Of a stretch of DNA of 19,677 nt, positions 1-6,345 are shown one piece after another; position 1 is the stretch's first letter; each line of letters begins with the position of its first letter. A program made the translations under genes and the position numbers. A model generated the notes under the pieces. It was not told the DNA's origin. It worked only from the letters and a program-made list of their open reading frames with translations, and made no database searches. The DNA is from Rikenellaceae bacterium (GTDB lineage: Bacteria; Bacteroidota; Bacteroidia; Bacteroidales; UBA932). The DNA is taken from contig CAAFYX010000032.1 of assembly GCA_900767375.1 (NCBI GenBank), forward strand, positions 1 to 19,677, read 5' to 3'.

Positions 1-1034
1 ATCTGTATAGGGAAGATGTTCACACCCTTGAGGATGATCATATCGTCGCTGCGGCCCTTCATACGGTCGAGCCTCTTGTGATGGCGTCCGCAAGGGCACT
101 CGCCCGGAAGGATGCGCGTAAGGTCGCGGGTGCGGTAGCGGAGCAGAGGCATGGCCTCCCTGTTGATGGTGGTGAGGACAAGCTCTCCCACCTCTCCATC
201 AGGAACCGGCTCCAATGTATCCGGATCCACGATTTCAACGATGAAGTAGTCCTCCCAGATATGCATACCGTTCTGCTCAGGACACTCGAAAGCGACTCCA
301 GGGCCCATCATCTCACTCATTCCGAATGAGTTGTATGCCTTGACACCGAGCATGTCCTCGATTCTCTTCCTGGTATCCTCGGAATGCGGCTCTGCGCCGA
401 TCACGAGGGTGCGGAGCTTGAGGTCACGCTTAGGGTCGATTCCCTTCTCGCACATCACCTCGTAAAGGCGGGCAGCATAGGAAGGAATGGCGTGAACCAC
501 AGTCGTACCGAAGTCGGTGAAGAACTTCAGCTGGCGGAGAGTGTTTCCGGCAGCGGCAGGAACTGTCAGCATGCCGAGTTTCTCAGCACCGTACTGGAAT
601 CCGAGACCGCCGGTGAACATACCGTAACCGGAGGTGTTCTGGAACACATCGTCAGGACGGCAGCCTACCATCCAGAGGCAGCGTGCGACAGCATTGGCCC
701 ACTGCTCGATGTCACGCTTCGAATGAAGGATGACTGTAGGATTGCCCGTGGTGCCGCTGGAGGAGTGAAGCCTTATGCACTGGTCGAGCGGAACTGATGC
801 GATACCGAAAGGATAAGTGTCGCGAAGATCCTTCTTGGTCGTAAACGGAATCTTCTTGAGGTCGTCCAAAGTCTTGATATCCTCAGGCTTCAGGCCGATT
901 TCATCGAAACGCTTCTTGTAGAACGGTGAGTTCATGCAGTGCTTCACCGTCGCCTGCAGGCGTTCAAGCTGCAGCGCCTCTATCTCTGAACGGGAAAGGG
1001 CTTCTTCGGGGTTAAAGAATTTTGAATCGGGCAT
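1..1034 (-). CDS. paaK: Phenylacetate-CoA ligase family protein (copy 1), C-terminus cut by window edge
   Basis: AMP-forming aryl-CoA ligase of the PaaK family: arylacetate + ATP + CoA gives arylacetyl-CoA + AMP + PPi, in the cytoplasm. The start ATG is at 1034 (reads MPDSKFFNPEEALSR), and 344 complete codons remain before the left edge, about 80% of the usual 430-440. Visible motifs are the nucleotide-binding loop HSSSGTTGNP, the adenylate-contact motif FGMSEMMGPG, the YRTRD motif, and the start of the C-terminal hinge GRSDDMIILKGVNIFP, after which the window ends. It lies 5 nt downstream of the paralogous ligase and is the last visible gene of the operon. Known of the family: substrates include phenylacetate, 4-hydroxyphenylacetate and indoleacetate. 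Which one this copy prefers cannot be read from sequence. The family call is firm. Confidence 0.93.
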   Translation of the reverse strand, partial: MPDSKFFNPEEALSRSEIEALQLERLQATVKHCMNSPFYKKRFDEIGLKPEDIKTLDDLKKIPFTTKKDLRDTYPFGIASVPLDQCIRLHSSSGTTGNPTVILHSKRDIEQWANAVARCLWMVGCRPDDVFQNTSGYGMFTGGLGFQYGAEKLGMLTVPAAAGNTLRQLKFFTDFGTTVVHAIPSYAARLYEVMCEKGIDPKRDLKLRTLVIGAEPHSEDTRKRIEDMLGVKAYNSFGMSEMMGPGVAFECPEQNGMHIWEDYFIVEIVDPDTLEPVPDGEVGELVLTTINREAMPLLRYRTRDLTRILPGECPCGRHHKRLDRMKGRSDDMIILKGVNIFPIQ

Positions 1035-1039
1035 ATTGG

Positions 1040-2344
1040 TTACAGTTTTCTATTGTCAATCACGAACTTGCTCTTGCCATCGCTTCTTTCGATGGTGTTA
1101 GGAGCCTTGATCTGGACCTTTGCGCTGATGCTGAGCACGCTCTTGAGCTTGCCGGCGAGCTTCTTCTCGAGGTCGGTGATAGGGGTAAGGGTATCGAATC
1201 CGCTGAAATACTCCTGACGGACCTCCACCTGGACGGTGAGGGTGTCGAGGTTGCCGACGCGGTCAACGATCAGCAGGTAGCGCGGTGCGCACTCAGGCAT
1301 GCTGAGGATGACACTCTCCACCTGTGAAGGGAATACATTGATTCCTCTGATGATGAGCATGTCGTCGCTGCGGCCGAGCAGGCGTCCCATCTTGACAGAA
1401 GTTCTGCCGCAATCGCACTGTCCTTCATAAAGCGAACAGAGGTCGCGTGTGCGGTAGCGCAGAAGCGGCATTCCCTGCTTTGTGAGGGTAGTGAACACGA
1501 GCTCTCCGGTCTGACCGTATGGGAGAGGTTCCAGAGTGTTCGGATCGATGATCTCAGGGAAATAGTGGTCTTCATTGATATGCGAGCCGTTCTGGCACTC
1601 GCACTCGTAGCTGACGCACGGACCCATGATCTCGCTCAGGCCGTAAAGGTTGAAGGCCTTGAGGCCCAGCCTGTCCTGGATTTCGTCACGCATGCTCTCG
1701 GTCCAAGGCTCAGCGCCGAAGGCTCCGACACGGAGCTTGATCTGATCCTTGGTGATGCCCATGTTCTCCATCGTTTCTGCGAGGTGGAGGGCATAGGAAG
1801 GAGTGCAGGCGATACCGGTCACACCCAGATCGCGGATGAGGCGGATATGCTTCTCTGTGTTTCCTGTGGACGCAGGCAGTACGGCAGCACCGAGGTTCTC
1901 GACTCCGTAATGGACTCCGAGTCCTCCCGTGAACAGGCCGTAGCCGTAGCCGACGCTGAAGATGTCATCGCGGGTGATTCCATATGAGGTAAGACAGCGC
2001 GACATGCATTCGCTCCACACTCCGATATCCTTCCTCGTGTATCCCACGATGGTAGGGTTTCCGGTGGTTCCGGAGGAAGCATGGACGCGGATGATTTCGC
2101 TCATGGGAGCTGCCTGGAGGCCGAAAGGATAATTGTCACGCAGATCCTTCTTGGTCGTGAACGGAAGCTTGTTTATATCATCGATGGTAGTGATGTCCTC
2201 AGGGGTCACATCCATTTCCTGCATCTTCGAGCGGTAGAACGGGACGTTGTGGTACACATAGTCCACTATCTTGTGAAGGCGCTTCCCCTGAAGCTCCCTC
2301 ATCTGCTCGCGAGGCATGCACTCTTTATTATAGTTCCAGATCAT
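1040..2344 (-). CDS. paaK: Phenylacetate-CoA ligase family protein (copy 2)
   Basis: Complete 434-residue AMP-forming aryl-CoA ligase, normal length for PaaK. In order: N-terminal lid with NVPFYRSK near residue 33, ATP loop HASSGTTGNP at 88-97, YGLSEIMGP at 234-242, YRTRD at 297-301, and the hinge GRSDDMLIIRGINVFPSQVE at 324-343 leading into the small C-terminal domain. It is clearly a paralogue of the next gene, sharing motif order and the MPLLRYRTRDL block. The gene starts 6 nt after the iorB stop, so co-transcription with iorAB is very likely. Arylacetate ligases beside indolepyruvate ferredoxin oxidoreductase fit a pathway between arylacetates and aromatic amino acids. The exact acid substrate is not predictable here. 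Confidence 0.95.
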   Translation of the reverse strand: MIWNYNKECMPREQMRELQGKRLHKIVDYVYHNVPFYRSKMQEMDVTPEDITTIDDINKLPFTTKKDLRDNYPFGLQAAPMSEIIRVHASSGTTGNPTIVGYTRKDIGVWSECMSRCLTSYGITRDDIFSVGYGYGLFTGGLGVHYGVENLGAAVLPASTGNTEKHIRLIRDLGVTGIACTPSYALHLAETMENMGITKDQIKLRVGAFGAEPWTESMRDEIQDRLGLKAFNLYGLSEIMGPCVSYECECQNGSHINEDHYFPEIIDPNTLEPLPYGQTGELVFTTLTKQGMPLLRYRTRDLCSLYEGQCDCGRTSVKMGRLLGRSDDMLIIRGINVFPSQVESVILSMPECAPRYLLIVDRVGNLDTLTVQVEVRQEYFSGFDTLTPITDLEKKLAGKLKSVLSISAKVQIKAPNTIERSDGKSKFVIDNRKL

Positions 2345-2350
2345 AGATGC

Positions 2351-2932
2351 TTACTGTTTGGTGGCTGCCTGATATCCGAGGTCGAAGGCCTTCCTGTTGG
2401 CCTCGACGATAGCTTCTCCCTTGCGGGCGAATACGCGTGCGATGGCATCGCGGAGCTGATCGGCGGTCAGGATGCCGATGAACGGAGCGGCCATTCCGAG
2501 CAGGACCATATTGGCTCCCTTAGGGTTGCCGCACTCGCGGGCCGCATCCTCGATATCGAGCTTGCGGACATTAGGAAGGGCATCCACCTCGGCGAGGAGA
2601 GCATCCTCGGAAGGATAGTTCGGGATGTTCACGAAAGGCTTGGCGGAAGTCACCACCCATCCGTCCTTCGAGAGGTACGGAAGGTATCTGAGGGCTTCCA
2701 TCGGCTCCATTGAAATGATAAGGTCAGCGCCGCCTGAAGCGATCAGGTCGCTGTGGATCTCCCCGGTGGAGAGCCTGAGGTTCGACTGCACGTCACCGCC
2801 TCTCTGGCTCATTCCGTGCACCTCAGCCTGCTTGAGCTGTATGCCGGCTGCTGTAGCAGCTTCTCCGATGATGGTGGCGATGGAAAGGATGCCTTGTCCT
2901 CCCACGCCTGAAAGAATTATATCCTTTTTCAT
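2351..2932 (-). CDS. iorB: Indolepyruvate ferredoxin oxidoreductase, beta subunit
   Basis: Small (gamma-domain type) subunit of the two-subunit arylpyruvate:ferredoxin oxidoreductase, which interconverts arylpyruvate + CoA + oxidised ferredoxin and arylacetyl-CoA + CO2 + reduced ferredoxin. It has 193 residues, the usual size. The N-terminus carries the family signature SGVGGQGILSIAT (residues 8-20), followed by EVHGMSQRGGDVQSNLRLS (38-56). These are typical of the domain that contacts CoA and the partner subunit. It contains only one cysteine, so it brings no iron-sulfur cluster. Its ATG overlaps the iorA stop by 4 nt (ATGA), which suggests translational coupling, as expected for subunits of one complex. 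Confidence 0.96.
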   Translation of the reverse strand: MKKDIILSGVGGQGILSIATIIGEAATAAGIQLKQAEVHGMSQRGGDVQSNLRLSTGEIHSDLIASGGADLIISMEPMEALRYLPYLSKDGWVVTSAKPFVNIPNYPSEDALLAEVDALPNVRKLDIEDAARECGNPKGANMVLLGMAAPFIGILTADQLRDAIARVFARKGEAIVEANRKAFDLGYQAATKQ

Positions 2933-4488
2933 TTCTTGTGTCTTCTAAGGGTTTGCATGCACTCACGGCGAGGGATGATGACGGACACTCCGTCATACTC
3001 GATCTCCTCACGGATGATCCTGGTGATCTCAGGCATGTTGGCAGGAAGCGGAACCACCACTCTGACGTGCTCCGGCTCCACTCCGAGGCCGAGGCAGATC
3101 GCCTCGAACTTGTTCGTTCCGGCAGAATCCTGGCCGCCGGTCATGGCGGTGGTGAGATTGTCGGAGATGATGACGGTGATGCGGGAGTGGTCATTGACAG
3201 CGTCCAGGAGGCCTGTCATTCCGCTGTGGGTGAAGGTCGAGTCTCCGATTACGGCGACTGCAGGGAACACGCCGGCATCGGCGGCACCCTTGGCCATGGT
3301 GATGGATGCGCCCATGTCCACTGTGCTGGCAAGAGCGCTGAACGGAGGAAGTGCTCCGAGGGTGTAGCATCCGATGTCTCCGAAGATACGGGCGTCAGGA
3401 TAGTCCTCGACGACCTTGTTCAGAGCGGCATATACGTCGCGGTGGCCGCAGCCCGGACAGAGCTGTGGAGGGCGCGGTGCAAGGTTCTGAGCCGTAGCGA
3501 AGGCGCTCCTGGTCGGAACGCCGAGGGCGGCGGATACATTGTCCGGATCCAGCTCGCCGGTGCGTGGAAGCGCTCCGGTGAGACGGCCTTCGACCTTGTA
3601 GCCAGCTCCGAGGAGGGCCTTGACGTCCTGCTCGACCACCGGCTGACCGTCCTCGACCACGAGGATGGAGTCGCATCTGGAAGCGAGTTCCTTGATGCCG
3701 GCCTCAGGAAGAGGATACTGCGACACCTTGAGGATGGAAAGTCCTTCGGCGGCGGCTTCCTTCACATAGTTGTATCCGATACCGCAGGCGATGACACCCT
3801 TGCGGCCGTTTCCTTCGATGAAATTATGGGCGGACTTCTCGGAAGCCTCCATCATGAGCGGCTGCTTCTCGATAAGCTTCACGTACTGCTTGCGGGCGAT
3901 TCCCGGAAGGAGCACCCAGCCGCGGTCCTTTGAAGGGTTGAGAGCATTCTGCTCACGCTTCTCACCGACTGCCACTGCGGCGCGCGAGTGCGCAAGCCTC
4001 GTGACCACGCGGAAAAGCACCGGAACCTTCAGCTCCTCGGAGAGGGCGAAGGCCTCCCCTATCATATCATAGGCCTCCTGCTGAGTGGAGGGCTCGAAGA
4101 TCGGAATAAGCGCGAACTTGCCATAGAAGCGGGAGTCCTGCTCGTTCTGGGATGAATGCATCGACGGATCGTCGGCAGCGAGAACCACCAGACCGCCGTT
4201 CACTCCGGTAATGGCGGAGTTCACAAAAGCGTCGGCGCAGACATTCATGCCCACGTGCTTCATGCAGACAAGAGCCCTCTTGCCCGCATAGGACATTCCC
4301 AGGGCCGCCTCCATGGCGGTCTTTTCATTGGTGCACCAGCGGCTGCGGAGCTGCGGAGCATTCATCTGAATATATTCGGTAATCTCCGTCGACGGTGTCC
4401 CCGGATAGGAGTACACTGCGGAGAGGCCGGCTTGAAGGGCGCCCAACGCCACCGCTTCATCACCCAGCAAAAGTTTTTTCTCTGACAT
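2929..4488 (-). CDS. iorA: Indolepyruvate ferredoxin oxidoreductase, alpha subunit, without C-terminal ferredoxin domain
   Basis: Large thiamine-diphosphate subunit of arylpyruvate ferredoxin oxidoreductase, 519 residues. Domain order: N-terminal pyrimidine-binding domain (LLLGDEAVALGALQAG; YSYPGTPSTEI at 27-37), middle domain, then the TPP-binding domain with CPGCGHRD at 344-351, GDIGC at 370-374 and the TPP/Mg motif from GDS (415-417) to DN (443-444). C344, C347, C374 and C510 are at the positions expected for the single proximal [4Fe-4S] cluster of minimal two-subunit 2-oxoacid oxidoreductases (inference by motif comparison). Classical IorA continues for roughly 80-100 residues with two CxxCxxCxxxC motifs. 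This protein stops nine residues after C510 with a basic tail. The stop is clean and is followed by iorB with a 4-nt overlap, so an assembly error is unlikely. It starts 5 nt after the omega-amidase-like gene. Confidence 0.95.
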   Translation of the reverse strand: MSEKKLLLGDEAVALGALQAGLSAVYSYPGTPSTEITEYIQMNAPQLRSRWCTNEKTAMEAALGMSYAGKRALVCMKHVGMNVCADAFVNSAITGVNGGLVVLAADDPSMHSSQNEQDSRFYGKFALIPIFEPSTQQEAYDMIGEAFALSEELKVPVLFRVVTRLAHSRAAVAVGEKREQNALNPSKDRGWVLLPGIARKQYVKLIEKQPLMMEASEKSAHNFIEGNGRKGVIACGIGYNYVKEAAAEGLSILKVSQYPLPEAGIKELASRCDSILVVEDGQPVVEQDVKALLGAGYKVEGRLTGALPRTGELDPDNVSAALGVPTRSAFATAQNLAPRPPQLCPGCGHRDVYAALNKVVEDYPDARIFGDIGCYTLGALPPFSALASTVDMGASITMAKGAADAGVFPAVAVIGDSTFTHSGMTGLLDAVNDHSRITVIISDNLTTAMTGGQDSAGTNKFEAICLGLGVEPEHVRVVVPLPANMPEITRIIREEIEYDGVSVIIPRRECMQTLRRHKK

Positions 4489-4493
4489 ATCGT

Positions 4494-5258
4494 TTACTTT
4501 TTGATTTCAAACTCATCGGCATCCTCCAGCACCGGGAACTTCACCCTGAAGTCCTCGAGGAGCTGAAGGTCAAGGTCGGCGACCACCACTTCCTCCTTTC
4601 CATCCTCAGCGCCCACCACAGTGGCTCCGTACGGGTCGATCAGCGCAGTGCCGCCCGCATACTCGAGGGAAGGATCATTGCCCACGCGGTTCACGCCCAG
4701 CACAAAGCACTGGTTTTCAATAGCCCTGGCACGCAGGAGCGTCTCCCAAGGGAACTGCCTTACTCTCGGCCAGCTGGCCACATAAATGGCCGCATCGTAA
4801 TCCTTCCTGTTCCTGCTCCATACAGGGAACCTGAGGTCATAGCACACGTTCAGGAGGAAACGCACTCCCCTCCACTCCACTATCTTCCTGTCGGAACCGC
4901 GGGTGAAGAGCCTGTGCTCGCCGCTGAAGGTGAACAGATGATGCTTGTCATACTCCGTGACCCCGCCGTCGGGCTTCACGAAATACACGCGGTTCACATA
5001 CTTACCGCAGTCATGAAGGGCGATGCTGCCCACCATGGCGCAGTCGAGAGCGGCGGCCTTGGACTTCATCCACTCCAGGGAAGCGCACGGAGCCTCTTCA
5101 GCGATGCCTTCAGGCTTTGTGGCAAACCCGGTGGAGAACATTTCAGGCAGCACGATCAGATCCACGGGCTCCATCCCCGAAAGGATACCGTCAAGACGCT
5201 GACGGTTATGCTCCGGAGCCGCCCACTTCATATCAAACTGAACAAGCGCGATTTTCAT
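4494..5258 (-). CDS. Carbon-nitrogen hydrolase, omega-amidase (YafV-like)
   Basis: Nitrilase-superfamily amidohydrolase of 254 residues, a full single domain. The catalytic triad is visible: Glu39 in LPEMFSTGF, Lys105 in DKHHLF, and Cys139 in NVCYDLRFPVWSRN. That cysteine context is characteristic of the YafV/Nit2 omega-amidase branch, which hydrolyses alpha-ketoglutaramate and alpha-ketosuccinamate, the by-products of glutamine and asparagine transaminases. It is the first gene of the minus-strand operon and lies 5 nt before iorA. In that context (inference) it could pull transamination of arylpyruvates with glutamine toward the aromatic amino acid. A general amide-repair role is the main alternative. 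A true nitrilase acting on indoleacetonitrile is less likely given the motif. Confidence 0.87.
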   Translation of the reverse strand: MKIALVQFDMKWAAPEHNRQRLDGILSGMEPVDLIVLPEMFSTGFATKPEGIAEEAPCASLEWMKSKAAALDCAMVGSIALHDCGKYVNRVYFVKPDGGVTEYDKHHLFTFSGEHRLFTRGSDRKIVEWRGVRFLLNVCYDLRFPVWSRNRKDYDAAIYVASWPRVRQFPWETLLRARAIENQCFVLGVNRVGNDPSLEYAGGTALIDPYGATVVGAEDGKEEVVVADLDLQLLEDFRVKFPVLEDADEFEIKK

Positions 5259-5472
5259 AATTATACACTACTGTCTATATGAGTGCTAATTTAGACATTT
5301 AAATTTGAAATTAAAAATTTTTAGAAAACAAATCTTCCACAGGCCTCTGGGCCAAAGATTTCGACGCGAATGTTTGGCATACTCGCTTATTTTGGCTATA
5401 TTCACGTTTTGTTAGGCTTACAGATTGTAAGCGCCTTTTTTCGGAATAAACGAATCAAAAATAGTTAGTAGT
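5259..5472. promoter_or_regulatory. Divergent intergenic region between the ior/paaK operon and the nfn operon
   Basis: This is 214 nt of AT-rich DNA that must hold the promoters of both flanking operons. On the plus strand a match to the Bacteroidota -7 box (TAAATTTG, pattern TAnnTTTG) lies at 5300-5307. On the minus strand a match (TATTTTTG) occupies 5456-5463. Neither has a clear -33 TTTG at the expected spacing, and in AT-rich sequence such matches arise by chance, so exact promoters are not assigned. A hairpin plus T-run at 5416-5441 is listed separately. Confidence 0.4.
5416..5441 (+). terminator. Terminator-like hairpin in the leader of nfnA
   Basis: GCTTAC (5416-5421), loop AGATT (5422-5426), then GTAAGC (5427-5432), a perfect 6-bp stem, followed by GCC and six T (5436-5441). 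In plus orientation this has the form of a small intrinsic terminator. No plus-strand gene precedes it in the 5.2 kb to the left, and the nfnA start codon is 31 nt downstream. It therefore either acts as a leader attenuator or is fortuitous. The stem is short, so confidence is moderate to low. Confidence 0.4.
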
Positions 5473-6333
5473 ATGTACAAGATCATCACAAAAGAGATGC
5501 TCACCCCCACCATCTGCAGGATGAAGGTGGAGGCTCCGAGACTGGCCGCAGCCGCCAGGCCGGGACAGTTCCTGATCGTCAGGGCTGATGAGCAAGGAGA
5601 GAGAATTCCGCTTACCATCAGCGATTTCGATGCCATTGAAGGCACAGTAACCATAGTCACACAGCCTATAGGCGCTTCCACCCAGGACATCGTGTCCTAC
5701 GAGCCGGGAGAGGCCTTCAGCGACGTTGTAGGCCCTTTGGGCAACCCTTCCGAGTTCGTTTCAATGAGCGACGAGGAGCTCGCAAAGCAGCACTTCATCT
5801 TCATCGCCGGCGGAGTCGGCACCGCCCCTGTATATCCTCAGGCCAAATGGTTCCACGAGCATGGAGCCAAGGTCGACGTTATCATCGGCGCGAAGACCAA
5901 GGACCTGCTCATCTACAAGGATGAGATGGCCGCAGTCTGCGACCGCCTCCACATCTGCACGGACGATGGTTCCGAAGGTTTCCACGGAATGGTTACCGCC
6001 CTTCTCGAGAAGCTGGTCAATGAAGGCAACGCCTACACTCACGCCGTGGCCATCGGACCTATGATAATGATGAAGTTCACCACCCTGACCGCGAAGAAGC
6101 TCGGCCTGCCTATCACCGTCAGCCTCAACACCCTTATGGTGGACGGCACCGGTATGTGCGGCGCCTGCCGCGTGACAGTCGGCGGAAAGACCCGTTTCGC
6201 CTGCGTGGAAGGCCCTGAATTCGACGGCTACGAGGTCGATTTCGACGAAGCTATGCGCCGCCAGGGCCAGTACCGCACGGAAGAGAGCGAGGCCCGCGAG
6301 AATCACAAATGCAGAATCGGCAGAGGAAAATAG
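5473..6333 (+). CDS. nfnA: NfnA-type FAD/[2Fe-2S] NAD(H)-binding subunit
   Basis: Homologue of the small subunit of NADH-dependent reduced ferredoxin:NADP oxidoreductase, often annotated as sulfide dehydrogenase beta or dihydroorotate dehydrogenase electron-transfer subunit. It has 286 residues, the usual size. It shows an FAD-binding barrel (RPGQFLIVRADEQGERIPLTI at about 29-49, read in two parts), a Rossmann NAD site (FIAGGVGTAPVYP, 110-122), and a C-terminal cluster motif DGTGMCGACR with a later Cys: D224, C229, C232 and C244. One Asp plus three Cys is the unusual [2Fe-2S] ligation known for Thermotoga NfnAB. In Nfn this subunit handles NADH while the partner handles NADPH and ferredoxin. 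The stop codon overlaps the Shine-Dalgarno site of the adjacent nfnB, so the two subunits are co-expressed. Confidence 0.9.
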   Translation: MYKIITKEMLTPTICRMKVEAPRLAAAARPGQFLIVRADEQGERIPLTISDFDAIEGTVTIVTQPIGASTQDIVSYEPGEAFSDVVGPLGNPSEFVSMSDEELAKQHFIFIAGGVGTAPVYPQAKWFHEHGAKVDVIIGAKTKDLLIYKDEMAAVCDRLHICTDDGSEGFHGMVTALLEKLVNEGNAYTHAVAIGPMIMMKFTTLTAKKLGLPITVSLNTLMVDGTGMCGACRVTVGGKTRFACVEGPEFDGYEVDFDEAMRRQGQYRTEESEARENHKCRIGRGK

Positions 6334-6337
6334 GAGG
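6332..6337 (+). promoter_or_regulatory. Strong Shine-Dalgarno site of nfnB
   Basis: AGGAGG overlaps the nfnA stop codon (TAG at 6331-6333) and lies 8 nt before the nfnB ATG. Most starts in this window show no such site, so this one stands out and suggests coupled, efficient translation of the second subunit. Confidence 0.8.
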
Positions 6338-6345
6338 ACAAGACT

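Noticed and set aside
2938..3933. Long open frame (331 codons) on the plus strand opposite iorA
   Set aside because: It is antisense to a gene with full family motifs, its translation is His/Gly/Glu-rich without recognisable domains, and such shadow frames are common in GC-rich coding DNA. The same holds for the plus-strand frames at 4395-5282 and 15399-16739.
5261..5289. CIRCE-like heat-shock operator suggested by GAGTGCTAA at 5281-5289
   Set aside because: Only one half-site is exact. The left arm (TTATACACT) needs a gap and mismatches to fit, and the flanking genes are not chaperones.
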